The translations under genes and the position numbers were made by a program. The notes beneath the pieces were generated by a model, which had not been told where the DNA came from, searched no databases, and saw only the letters and a program-made list of their open reading frames with translations. Of a stretch of DNA of 64,000 nucleotides, positions 44,797 through 54,224 are shown piece after piece. Source of the DNA: Leptoclinus maculatus (Eukaryota; Chordata; Actinopteri; Perciformes; Stichaeidae); assembly GCA_032191485.1 (NCBI GenBank), contig JAVDOI010000003.1, forward strand, positions 4,963,694 through 5,027,693. The letters run 5' to 3'. Positions within the stretch are counted from its first letter, which is position 1. Each line of letters opens with the position of its first letter.

Positions 44797-44926
44797 ACGG
44801 CTCAAAGCTAACGGTGCTAACAGTGCAAACAATGGTAAAAGTGCTGACACAGCTACCAGTTGGTAACCCCACTCCATTATATCTTAACATAGGCAATAGT
44901 TGTTTGCTGCTATATTAATGCTCGGA
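44797..44926 (-). repeat. Dispersed repeat, family R2 (inverted relative to 12.1 kb copy)
   Basis: 44897-44926 matches the reverse complement of 12061-12090 at 27 of 30 bases. 44812-44832 (GCTAACAGTGCAAACAA core) matches the reverse complement of about 12309-12326. This copy is shorter than the other. Confidence 0.65.
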
Positions 44927-45085
44927 ATGTTAAATACAGCTACCATATATCTTGGTCCCTTCTAGCTGCAGTGTTGCACATGCAGGGCATCGTCTAGTGA
45001 CTGAAGTAATTATGACGGCAGTAAAGCAGGAAGTGAGGAGTCGTACTATAAAGAGGGCCAGAGTCTGTGTGGGGACAATATTGGG

Positions 45086-45155
45086 GTGGATAGGTCAAAC
45101 AAACACAGGACTTTCACCCAGGACACCACTGTTCATGACCTGTATAGAACCAAAT
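45086..45155 (+). repeat. Dispersed teleost repeat fragment, family R3
   Basis: GTGGATAGGTCAAACAAAC, CTTTCACCCAGGACACCAC and TGTTCATGACCTG match 3718-3787 in the same order. Confidence 0.65.
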
Positions 45156-45169
45156 TAACTCACACACAT

Positions 45170-45750
45170 AGGTAAGGGCACAATGTACTCATTTGTGTAC
45201 ATCAGTTCAATGAATTAATGAGTTAAGTGCACATACAAAGAGCCAGCACAGCGCATTCCACTACAGTGATGTTTCGCACTGTCAAGCCACACACACATGT
45301 GTGGCGTTAAGCTACAGGGATTAGTTGAATTGATGTATTAGACCATCTGCAGAGATTCACCGTAGCCTCACAACAGGTGTCTACCAATAGCATGACAGAG
45401 ACCAAAAAGTAATGAAGTTCACACGATACTGCAACAGTGTCTACAGTTAAATTCCTCTGTATTTGGAACTTAAATGTAAAAGGACTTAACATGCTATTTA
45501 GACATAACATTCTGCAGCATCCTTTACATGTGCGGCACAGTATCAATGAATACAGACACATGTCAGGGTATGTTAGGCATGACGGGCCAGAGTGTAGATC
45601 CCTAAACCGAGTTGGAGCTGCAAAGGCAAACTGTATCATCCTGCCTCAGAGGGATGTGCAGCTCTCTTTGATCCAGACCCAGTGTAACTAACAGGGTTTT
45701 GATTGACACATCGCCGGTGCATTGCCGAGGTGGTCTATAATGTCAATGAC
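45170..45750. other. No clear feature
   Basis: Neutral DNA. A perfect inverted pair ACACACATGTGTGG/CCACACACAC lies near 45287-45303. The chance frames on both strands have no domain. Confidence 0.35.
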
Positions 45751-45754
45751 AACT

Positions 45755-46025
45755 GTCCCTCTTAGGCCCTTTTGTGTGCATTTAGGTTTCAGTGCCCCCT
45801 CCCTCTGCTATTTCCAGCCACACCTCACTTGCAGATCTGTGCAGAGAAGGAGGAATGGTTGCAGGGCTGCGGCGGCCCAACACGAACAGGCCTGTGAGGC
45901 CTTTGGCGTCAGGCCCAGACGGAGAGAGGAACCACTGGAGGCCCCCGAGGAGGAGCTTTGGGGAGGGAGGGGTGGATGGATGGAGGGAGGGAGGGAGGGG
46001 TGACGAAGCCTGAGATCAGACAGGC
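45755..46025. promoter_or_regulatory. GC-rich block with GGGA repeats; weak CNE candidate
   Basis: GC-rich DNA with balanced texture (45760-45950) followed by GGAGGGAGG repeats (45960-46000). Two overlapping Arg/Gly-rich frames are open by composition. Confidence 0.25.
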
Positions 46026-46029
46026 TTGA

Positions 46030-46820
46030 GGCAGGTGTTATCTGCTTCGCAAAAAACAGTCAGTTTGCAGTCAGCTTCTATGTGAGTCATACACACCGGC
46101 TTTGTTTCTATCACTCATCGGCATGTTCTCCTGGCCAAGTGGCGGTGTTATGTCAACCTGAAGGCAGCTTTCTGACACACTCAAAGTAGATATACACAAT
46201 TGGTAACAAGCTGCAGCCAAGGTGCAGCGTCCAGGCTTGCACAGACATGTAATCTCCCTAAACTGCTGTCTTCTGCCGAACTCCTTCTGTTTCTCGCCGC
46301 TCGGGACTTTGTTGCAGCGATGTTGTCGCTATGTTGCCAGATCTCAGCAATCAGCTTGGTGAGGTCATTGTTATCACAATACGCTTGTAATAAACTGAGA
46401 CTGTTCTTTATATTGAGTGATTTCGCCATGAAATTATTTGTGTACACTTGATCATATGTCCAATTAAAAACATTCATTCTGCAGAGCATGGATGTCTCAA
46501 AACCCCTCTCTGGGTATACATGTATTCAGTGACAACCTTTTGGTCAGAGCAGAAAGAGTGACATCGGCCCTCTGGATCTCCCTCACAGCGCACCCGACTT
46601 ATCCTCCAAGGACACAGCGACATCCACTGCAGTGTCTAAGTGAACTGGAGGAGTTGTCACTTCAAACTGCATCACGTTTATTAAGGAATAATGACGACTC
46701 ATAGCTACACCTCCACTCCAATCCCAGTTCTCCCAGTACTTAAAAGTGTCAGGGGAGTCAGAAGGCATCTGTTGAGCTCAGGGGTCGCAGACGAGAAGTG
46801 ACCTTAAGGTGACCTCGGGG
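46030..46820. other. No clear feature
   Basis: Neutral to AT-rich DNA. Chance frames up to 102 codons on both strands of 46181-46489 lack domains. Confidence 0.35.
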
Positions 46821-46870
46821 ATCATTTGAGCCGTTTCCTTTCAGCTGTCAGTCATATTGTGAAATGCCCT

Positions 46871-46901
46871 GAGGAGGAGGAGGAGGAGGAGGAGGAGGAG
46901 G
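46871..46901. repeat. (GAG)n microsatellite
   Basis: A perfect GAG trinucleotide array of about 10 units. Confidence 0.97.
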
Positions 46902-47165
46902 CAGGGCCTGTCGACCCCTCGTTAACTCAGTCTAACCTTTCTGTCTTCTCTCGCTCTCCCGTTACGACTTTTTCCTGCACCTTTATAAAAATGTACAGTT
47001 TGACTTTTATTGTAGACGATAAATACGTAGAATGAGTAAAGCAATGCATGCAGCTGTGTGTGTGTGTTTATAGTGTGTATGTGACCCATATATGTATGTC
47101 TGCCTGTCTGTTAGTCCTGTTCAAACCTGAGCCTTGGCCCTAGGGACACACACCTGGCTCCTCTC

Positions 47166-47204
47166 CACACACACACACAAACACACACACACACACACAC
47201 ACAC
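47166..47204. repeat. (CA)n microsatellite, one interruption
   Basis: A CA array with a single AA interruption. Confidence 0.96.
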
Positions 47205-47279
47205 CGTGTGCTGCGTATACACACCTGGTCACTCCATCTCCCTCTCCTCTTCTCTGTCTAATTTTTCCTCTTCTCTTCC

Positions 47280-47720
47280 AGCCTCATTTCCTCGCCGTGT
47301 TAAGATGCTTATTTTCCATCTCTTGATCTGCAAGTCATCCTTAAATCTTTTAACACGGCTCTGGCCCCGCGGACTAATCGTATTCCATAAATATTTAAAA
47401 AGGGCGGAAATCCGCTGGAGGTTGCCTTATCTGGAGCCCCGACGATAATCATCTTAACCAGGACCATTATGATTTTAATTACCTGTCTTTGATTTCCTAA
47501 CTCAGCAGCGTGGTTATTCTTGGCCCCGCGGTACATTCCAGGTTAAAAGGGTCTCTGGGATTAGCTCCCCCCCCTGATAATTGAGTCCATGTCAAAACGC
47601 AGATTTATCCGTGGAGAGGCGTTTAGAGTTAAAATCTCACGATCCCTTGTCTTCAGCCAATCAGGGTAATATTGCAGAGCTGATTCTGGAAGATGCCACT
47701 GGCTGCAGAGGAGTTTAAAC
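47280..47720. promoter_or_regulatory. Putative conserved non-coding element (strong by appearance)
   Basis: About 440 bp of repeat-free DNA with dense candidate sites: GTTAAGATGCTTATTTTCC, GACTAATCGTATTCCATAAA, GACGATAATCATCTTAACC, TTTTAATTACCTGTC (TAATTA plus E-box-like), CTGATAATTGAGTCC and CCAATCAGGGTAATATTG. Paired GGCCCCGCGG motifs occur at about 47364 and 47522. No frame is coding-like. It may be the most enhancer-like block in the window. Confidence 0.5.
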
Positions 47721-47724
47721 AGTC

Positions 47725-47960
47725 AGGGTGACTGCAGCACAGCGCTCCTTATGTTACTCTGCTTCCTTTAAACTCTTTAAAAGAAAGTCAGGCTGGAATA
47801 AAAAAAGGCTTTTCTTTTCATTGTTTCTTTTGATGTTTGGGTTGATTTGACCAATATAATATATAACATTATTATTAAACTGAATTATGTTTTAAATGTT
47901 TGTCTTGTTAAATTGAGCCTTTAAGTTCAACCGTACAACATATATATTTATGAGGTAATG
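47725..47960. other. No feature recognised
   Basis: AT-rich DNA. Confidence 0.4.
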
Positions 47961-47964
47961 TAGA

Positions 47965-48460
47965 TTAGGGGCCTGTACTATGAAGGGAGTTCAACATAGC
48001 CATGTGTTTGGGTTATCTGGTTTAACTAACCCTCACCAGCACTTATGACCAATCATAAACGTGAAGTCTGCTGTCAGCAGAGCAGCACATTTTACAAACA
48101 AAGAGGAAAACTATATTATGAGACAATATGGAAGAAGTTAAACACATAATCCAGGTTAAAGGTAAGTCAGTTGCAGCTGCAAAATAAATGATGAGACTCA
48201 TAAGTGCCCCATCCAGAACACGAGTAGATCTGACAATAATTACCCCAGCAGTGGGAAACGGACTTTTGGTGGCAAACGAAAAATAAATATGAAAATAAAA
48301 TTGTGAGCAGGCTTCCTTCTATATGATATAATCACCCACTGCATACGTTAAGGTACCCGGAGCAGAGTAATGCAAGGGAATGCATAGAGTCTGTGGACTG
48401 TAAGGCACGACTTCACTGCAGCACATGACTCAAGAAGCTGACACCCATAAGAGAATATGA
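47965..48460 (+). mobile_element. Possible PIF/Harbinger-type DNA element, truncated
   Basis: GGGGCCTGTACTATGAAGG at 47968, preceded by TTA, looks like the left terminus of a PIF/Harbinger-type element (3-bp TWA target). It is followed by GTTATCTGGTTTAACTAACC, which I associate with that fish family. No right terminus was found, so the right boundary is arbitrary. Recognised from memory. Confidence 0.35.
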
Positions 48461-48469
48461 TGTGAATGA

Positions 48470-48820
48470 TAACACAATATCTACTGATTTACTGTTAAGA
48501 AAGAAAATATAATGAATAAAATACTGTCATACGATGAAAGACTACATCTGCAACACGTTAATTCAATGGAACACATATTATTGTATTTATAGTCAGACCT
48601 ACTCCTGCTCTGGTTGGGGCAGTGATGTCATAAGCCTATTCATTGATGTATTGTCAGCTGTCATTTTTTGACATTCAGTCAGTTTAAACTGTGTTGCTTT
48701 TAGCTCGGATCATGACTTGAACTTCTTTCATCGGTTAGTTGGCGGTGCTCGAACATAAGCTGCTCCAGAACAGCTTGGGTGCTGCAGCGTAAGACCGTGG
48801 TGATCTACACCGGTAGAGTG
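48470..48820. other. No feature recognised
   Basis: AT-rich DNA. Confidence 0.4.
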
Positions 48821-48825
48821 AAAGT

Positions 48826-49215
48826 GAAAGTGAAACCAATTAGCCGGAATCACTGACCACTGTTTAATGTAGCGCGACCACACAGGAGCTATCGGTCAGA
48901 TGATGTCTGTCTGTGGATGAATGGCCTTGAACTACATGGATGGACTTGGACTTGTAGAGTGCTTTTCTAGTCTTTCCGACCACTCAAAGCGCTTTAACAC
49001 TACATGTCATCATTCCCCCATTCACACCCATTCATACACTGATGACAGGGGCTACCACGCAGGGTGCCACCTGTCCTTCAGGACTCTATCTAATAATTCA
49101 TACCCATTCATACGCCGCAGGCACAGCCTGTACACCAGTAAAACCTAAAAAAAGAATCTATTTACCTCAATCATGCTTCACTGCCCGTCCGGTTTCTTCA
49201 AGTTGTTAACATTAG
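48826..49215 (+). repeat. Dispersed repeat family R1, copy interrupted by a SINE fragment
   Basis: The left half (48826-48936) and right half (49131-49215) align with the continuous copy at 22875-23085. Between them lies about 195 bp with no counterpart there, which belongs to the SINE family of 51672-51960. The simplest reading is insertion of the SINE into R1. Confidence 0.7.
48937..49130 (-). mobile_element. tRNA-derived SINE fragment (head missing), nested in repeat R1
   Basis: GGACTTGTAGAGTGCTTTTC, CCGACCACTCAAAGCGC, CACTACATGTCAT, TTCATACACTGATG and GGTGCCACCTGTCCTTCAGG match 51672-51840 in order. The tRNA-like head with the pol III promoter is absent, so the copy is 5'-truncated in the SINE's own minus-strand orientation. 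5' truncation is usual for LINE-mobilised SINEs. Confidence 0.7.
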
Positions 49216-49224
49216 TGAGTAAAG

Positions 49225-49765
49225 ATTTTGTAGTAACGACAAGATCACCCACGTCACCACGCACAAACAGGCGCACAAGCAATAACGGTGATCCAATCAG
49301 CAAGTCGAAATGTTGGCACTCTACGATATCTGTGCTGCACCAAAGTCATATTATTTTCAGTCAGAAGATACGGAGGTCTAGGCCTTGGTGACCTCAAAGG
49401 TGGGTACGGCAAATGCTAACAGGAAAGAGCAGAGTTGGAGAAGCTCAGCCCCGACACAGAGGGCAGAGGAGACGCTGCAGCAAATGATTAAGAAGTACAG
49501 ATAATAGAGCCGATAACGCCGCACCTCATCAATACTACAAGGCCCCGTTTAATACTGGGTTTGAGTACCCATCCCTAACAATACACGTGTTTAATGAATC
49601 ATACTGATAGTTATCCTAATAGATTTCAGCTGACTGATTGAATTCCATTTTGCTTAGCTTTCATTTACACTCACTAGGGTTTACACTGTATAACAACACA
49701 CACACACAGTATCCACCTGGTGTCTGTGTGAATGTGTGCAATGGTGATAGGGAACATATTTGTCC
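49225..49765. other. No clear feature
   Basis: Neutral DNA with a short CA array at 49696-49707. No repeat was assigned. Confidence 0.35.
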
Positions 49766-49768
49766 TTG

Positions 49769-50862
49769 CTGTAGCTCAGGGGTCACTAATAGGCGAACCG
49801 CCGACCGAGTCCGGACCCAGACGCCGTTGTATCTTGGACCCTGGACCTAAAACCGATAGATAATTGAGAGTTATTACATTTTGACTTTTGGCTTTTCCAG
49901 CCTTTACGGCACTCGTTCAGCGGTCCAGGAAACACACCGACCAATTCAATGCGTTGTAAATCATCTGACGTGATGCTGCTCAGCCAATCAAATGTGTGTA
50001 TTCTGACAAACGTCCCGACTCGAGTGAGATTCACACACACGGGGGAAACGGGGCAAGAGACGAGCAGTCGGAGAATAGTACGTGAGTCAGAGAAGTTATT
50101 TCACATGACGTTCTCCAAAGAGAGAAAAGTGGTCAGAGAGACCAGAGAGACCAGAGAGACCAGAGCCTTTAATGAACAGACTCTTATATGTTCATTCTTC
50201 CCACGGGCAGTTTAAAACCAGTACGTCTCATGTGATCAGAGACCGTGACTATAATTAAAAGCGGTAATGTGAAGCGTCACTACGAGACAAAGAACAACTC
50301 TTTTGAGAAAACATGCCCACTCACATCTGGAATGAAGTCACAGATAATAAACAATCTCAGAGCCCAGTATGATCAGAATCCTAACACATGAATTCACAGC
50401 CCAACAACCATGTTAACTGAGAGGAATAGAGCTGAAACAAGTGGTTTCAATAACCACACTTAAAACGTTTGACCCTGCACACTAATGTCTCTTATTAGAA
50501 GATGAGAAGGATAACATATCCAGGCTTTTTTGATTAACACCTGAATTAACTGAATTTAAAGCTGCAGGGCAATTCAGTTCACTTCACTTTTCTTAAATTA
50601 AGTAGTTTTTCCAATTTTTTCCAAAGCTTTCTGTTATTTTTTTAATTCAGCCCTTATTTTACTTGAAACGAGAGAATAACACGTATTTATATTGTTGACT
50701 ACATACAGACCTTTAATACCACTGCTAGGCTACATCAATATATATGGAACTAAATCATAGCACAAGTTAGACATTATTGTGATGTTCTGGACCTTCGCAT
50801 GAGGAAATTGACTCTGAATGTTCAACCTCGTTGAATTTGAATTGAATACCTCTGCTGTAGGT
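49769..50862 (+). mobile_element. hAT-superfamily DNA transposon relic with imperfect 8-bp target duplication
   Basis: The element proper is 49777-50854 (1,078 bp). Flanking octamers are CTGTAGCT (49769-49776) and CTGTAGGT (50855-50862), one mismatch. The left end CAGGGGTCAC and the inverted right end CAGAGGTATT agree at 7 of the first 10 positions. CAGGGGTCAC is a common terminus of vertebrate hAT elements. Inside is a broken transposase N-terminus with a BED-finger region (50160-50391). At 1.1 kb it lacks most of the transposase and is a deletion derivative. Confidence 0.75.
50160..50391 (+). pseudogene. Decayed N-terminal BED-finger segment of an hAT transposase
   Basis: One frame reads RAFNEQ... 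and, after a frame change near 50212, another gives SGNVKRHYETK, then SFEKT and INNLRAQYDQ, ending in a stop at 50389-50391. This follows the N-terminal BED-type zinc finger of ZBED-like hAT transposases, in which NVKRHYETKH supplies part of the metal-binding site. Where a Cys pair is expected upstream the sequence has Arg and a stop codon, and the final His of the RHYETKH motif is replaced by Asn. With a frameshift, a stop and lost metal ligands it is clearly non-functional. The repeat AGAGAGACC (x3) lies just upstream (50135-50162). Confidence 0.75.
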
Positions 50863-50869
50863 CATCTGT

Positions 50870-51033
50870 GCTGCTGCTGCTGCCAGAGCAGGGGAGAGGG
50901 AGCATGTAGCCCCGCAGACAGCCATGCCTCACTGCGAATAAAGAGGGAGGAACATGGAAAGCGTTGATCTGGCTCTGCACCCCCCCCCCACACACACACA
51001 CACACACACACCCCCACCCCTCCCACCTCCACT
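50870..51033. other. CNE-like stretch ending in poly-C and (CA)n
   Basis: 50880-50975 has balanced repeat-free texture (AGACAGCCATGCCTCACTGC, ATGGAAAGCGTTGATCTGG) and may be part of a CNE. It is followed by a short C run (50981-50989), CA units (50990-51010) and a C-rich piece directly before duplicated block copy A. Confidence 0.3.
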
Positions 51034-51233
51034 GCAGAAGCAACCCCTTTTATTTTTTGGATGCATTAACAATGTTTTCAGTCCCTTTGTTGGCGACATC
51101 AAAAAGGTGGACCCTGCCAACAATTAGCTGGATAAATTGCCTAATTGATCCATTCACTTTTTAACTGATGCTTTATTAGGAGGCTCTGGAGTGAGGAGGA
51201 GAGGTGGGGAGAGGCTGGAGAATGCTGCTTTGG

Positions 51234-51239
<6 letters not shown>
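51034..51239 (+). promoter_or_regulatory. Duplicated CNE-like block, copy A
   Basis: This 206-bp segment runs from GCAGAAGCAACCCCTTTTAT to GCTGCTTTGGCTACAC and occurs again at 54005-54210 in direct orientation. There are 4 mismatches and no gaps (about 98% identity). The centre has closely spaced CAATTAG, CCTAATTGATCC, TTTTTAAC and TTTATTAGG sites, suited to homeodomain binding. Flanks differ between copies except that both run into CA repeats downstream. Copy A has CA repeats on both sides. No coding frame is conserved. Confidence 0.8.

Positions 51240-51281
<42 letters not shown>
51236..51281. repeat. (CA)n microsatellite
   Basis: A perfect CA array of about 22 units adjoining block copy A. 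Confidence 0.97.
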
Positions 51282-51282
<1 letters not shown>

Positions 51283-51305
51283 GTACATACACTGTACGGT
51301 GTGTG
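51275..51305. repeat. Perfect inverted repeat (hairpin), 13-bp arms
   Basis: CACACACCGTACA and TGTACGGTGTGTG are exact inverse complements separated by the 5-base loop TACAC. The left arm overlaps the end of the CA array. Probably a by-product of microsatellite turnover. Confidence 0.85.
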
Positions 51306-51389
51306 CGAGTGCATTCAGAGGGGATCAGTCACAGGGGCCACATATGGGCACACTCATGGACCCAAAGGCACACACTGGCACAGGGTTTT

Positions 51390-51660
51390 AATAATCATGT
51401 CTGGAAAAATTTACTTTGAATCCAGAGCTTTTTTATGTTTGCCCACATGCTCAACAGGCCCCTTACATTTTTACTGCCAGCTTGTTAAGTGTCTTCTGGC
51501 AGCATGGGGTAAAGAGGAGAAGCCCATTCCAGCCGGTAGTACCCCCCCAAAAAATCCCTCTTCACCAGCCAAACAGCCAATTACACACAAACCAATTCAT
51601 CACTCTTAACAAAATCATTATTAACATAAATATTCTGTCTCTTTTCAGCTGGAGTTAAAT
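51390..51660. promoter_or_regulatory. Putative conserved non-coding element
   Basis: Block with GTTTTAATAATCATGTC, AGCCAATTACACAC, CCAATTCATCACTC, AAAATCATTATTAAC and GTTAAATTTAATAAATG. Repeat-free and without coding signal. It lies between duplicated block A and the SINE. Confidence 0.35.
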
Positions 51661-51671
51661 TTAATAAATGT

Positions 51672-51960
51672 AGTTGGACGAATGGTAAACGGACCGACCA
51701 CTCAAAGCACCTTTAACACTACATGTCATTCATCCATTCAAACCCATTCATACACTGATGGCGGGGGCTACCATGCAAGGTGCCACCTGTCCTTCAGGAC
51801 TAAACGTTCACACCCATTCACACACCACAGGTACAGCCTTTCAGAAGCAATTTGGCGTTAAATGTCTTGCCCAAGGACACGTCGACGTGGACTGGAGGGG
51901 ATCGAACCGCCAATCTTACAATTAAAAGACAACACGCTCTACCTGAGCCACAGCCGCCCC
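51672..51960 (-). mobile_element. tRNA-derived SINE, most complete copy
   Basis: On the minus strand the element begins with a tRNA-like head: GGGGCGGCTGTGGCTCAGG with A box TGGCTCAGGTAGAGC (51936-51950) and B box GGTTCGATCC (51899-51908), the internal RNA polymerase III promoter. The body (CAAGGACAC, CAATTTGG, GGTGCCACC, TTTGAGTGGTCGG in various orientations) is shared with 48937-49130, and the tail with 22163-22190. It encodes no protein and depends on a LINE for movement. The pattern is one I know from many teleosts. Confidence 0.8.
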
Positions 51961-51964
51961 AGGG

Positions 51965-53710
51965 AGCAGGGAGGCAGGTTTCCAGCTAACACGCCAGCCT
52001 ACAAGAGACAAAACCAGTCCCACCAAATATGATTTGATGTCCTGTTAGGGTTCCAATATATTTGAACTGAGCTTTATTGAAACCCACAGAGCAGATTTGT
52101 TGGTAATGTCTGCCAACAGGTCAAACATCAAGACGTAACACTCTTATTGGTTTAGAGGTTAAGTGACCTCATCTGGAGTCAAATGTAGTATACCTGGTTA
52201 TAAATGGCCTGTGACCAAAACTAGAGATGACTGTACTGAGTTAAGAAAGCATCAGAGATTAATGTTATGTCACTCTTGAGCTCATTTCAAAAGGGATAGA
52301 CTTTCTAATGAAAGCAATTGAGAAATGACTTTTAAGTTGATAACTATTATTCCCATTTTAAGGTCTATATAAAATAGGATGCGGAAGGGGAAATGGTTTC
52401 TTATACGGTTAAAGTGGAACTGCATTCTAATGCACTTCTGCTTTGGCTTTTGCTTTACTTAAACCCACGATCCAATAATGAAATATGACAAAAAGTGATT
52501 TCCCTGCATGTGAAATGCTGATTTAAGTCATAAACATGCACATGTATAAATCATGTCTTAGATTCCAAATGTGAAATCAAATGTCGTGGTTGACACGTGA
52601 TAACACATTTTGTGTGATGACAGTAGCCTTAAAGCAGTTTGTCAAAGGCCATCTTAAACACATTTAGTTGAGATTTTTAGTATTTTTGCAAGTGTCATTG
52701 TGAATTGAATGACATGTTCTTAATTCTAACAGAACCCAGAAGTTCTTGTTGGCTGAATCGTAGGACTGCAGTCACCACCACAATGTTTTCCCACTGTCTG
52801 ACTGTGGATATGTCACCTGAATGATTTTTACACAGCCACATTTGTGGGCCTTAAACAACACTGTATAGACTCTTTTTACTGCCTGCTTCTTCAAAAGTAT
52901 GCGTGTGCATGTTGGCAATAGAAGTGTGGTTTTGCTCCAGCCATCCAGAAGAGTTAGCAAGCTTTAAACACTGAATTTAAACTGTTACCAGCAAATCAAA
53001 AGATCTGGTTTCTGCGTATTCAGTTGTCAGAATCTATATGTCAACAGCAAACTCAAGTTCTACATGATTGTGACAGGATCACGACCGTTACAGAGGAACA
53101 GGTGAGTCAGTTGAAAGAGTGACCATGTTAACTGGTGACTTTCAGCTGAACGAGTCCGTGGCTGCTCCCAGTGACTGCAGCTCCTCCTAAAATCCTTCAA
53201 TTTACTTTAATACATTTGAAATACGTACTCATCTGTGTTTATTATCCACTCCAACCCTTTTCGGTAAGTTACTGAGAGCAGCCGTTGACACATTTGGCGG
53301 ACCAAAGAGCAAACAAAACCAAAACACCCGCTGCGTCGATGGCTGCAATCTATTACACATGTTCAACACCACTGGACTGATCGAAAGCGCACGAGTTTGT
53401 GAATGAAGTCAAACCTCTGAGTCTATGTCATGGAATTTGATGTTCTGTACATGACCACAGTTTATCGTATATGTTAGTATGTTGTGACTTGTATGCTGGT
53501 AATTTTCCGCTGGTGTTACATGCTGTACGTACGTCATTACTGACTGTAAAAGGGGTTCCTCTTCTATACGATGCTACTGCATTAAAATCACTGTGGATGT
53601 ATGCATATATAGAGCTGAACCTTAGAAATATCTTACATTTTCCTCTCACTTGACATTCTGAAGCACGTATGGCATGCCTCCCCAAAGACCCCTCACATTA
53701 CACTCTAATG
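51965..53710. other. No clear feature
   Basis: About 1.7 kb of AT-rich DNA without assignable repeats, CNE-like clusters or coding signal. It lies between the two copies of the duplicated block. Confidence 0.35.
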
Positions 53711-53716
53711 GCTTGT

Positions 53717-53739
53717 ACACACACACACACACACACACA
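53717..53739. repeat. (CA)n microsatellite
   Basis: A CA array of about 11 units. Confidence 0.95.
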
Positions 53740-53814
53740 GAACACACTTGCCAAACCAAATACACACAGCTGTCACACCAAGACTCCATCCAAACTCGCA
53801 CCACTTCTTCCTTG

Positions 53815-54003
53815 TGATTATGGAGAGCGTGTTGGCACGAGGCGCCCGGCCTAATAGCCATTTAGCTGATTCCAGTGAGGAGATATTGGGGGAAAGTTGG
53901 TGGCGAAGTGCTTTCATGCCGACTGCCAGCGACCGGAGAGCCCCGGCTGCCTTCCATCTCCTGAATGAGAAGCAAATTATTCCAAATCATTTGGGAGCGT
54001 AGA
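53815..54003. promoter_or_regulatory. Putative conserved non-coding element directly abutting duplicated block B
   Basis: Balanced repeat-free DNA with CCTAATAGCCATTTAGCTG, AAATTATTCCAAATC and GCCGACTGCCAGCGACC. It continues without a break into block copy B, whereas copy A has C-rich/CA sequence in this position. Confidence 0.4.
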
Positions 54004-54004
54004 G

Positions 54005-54210
54005 GCAGAAGCAACCCCTTTTATATTTTGGATGCATTAACAATGTTTTCAGTCACTTTGTTGGCGACATCAAAAAGGTGGGCCCTGCCAACAATTAGCT
54101 GGATAAATTGCCTAATTGATCCATTCACTTTTTAACTGATGCTTTATTAGGAGGCTCTGGAGTGAGGAGGAGAGGTGGGGAGAGGCTGCAGAATGCTGCT
54201 TTGGCTACAC
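54005..54210 (+). promoter_or_regulatory. Duplicated CNE-like block, copy B
   Basis: Direct repeat of 51034-51239 at an offset of exactly 2,971 bp. Differences are T/A near position 21, C/A near 54, A/G near 81 and G/C near 184 of the block. Because it is continuous with CNE-like DNA upstream, B may be the original and A the derived copy, but this direction is an inference. Confidence 0.8.
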
Positions 54211-54222
54211 ACACACACACAC
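54207..54222. repeat. Short (CA)n array
   Basis: CA array of about 7 units after block B, in the same position as the longer array after block A. Confidence 0.93.
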
Positions 54223-54224
54223 GA

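Noticed and set aside
51899..51950. tRNA gene on the minus strand
   Set aside because: Same reason: the tRNA-like part is fused to a repeat body shared with 48937-49130.
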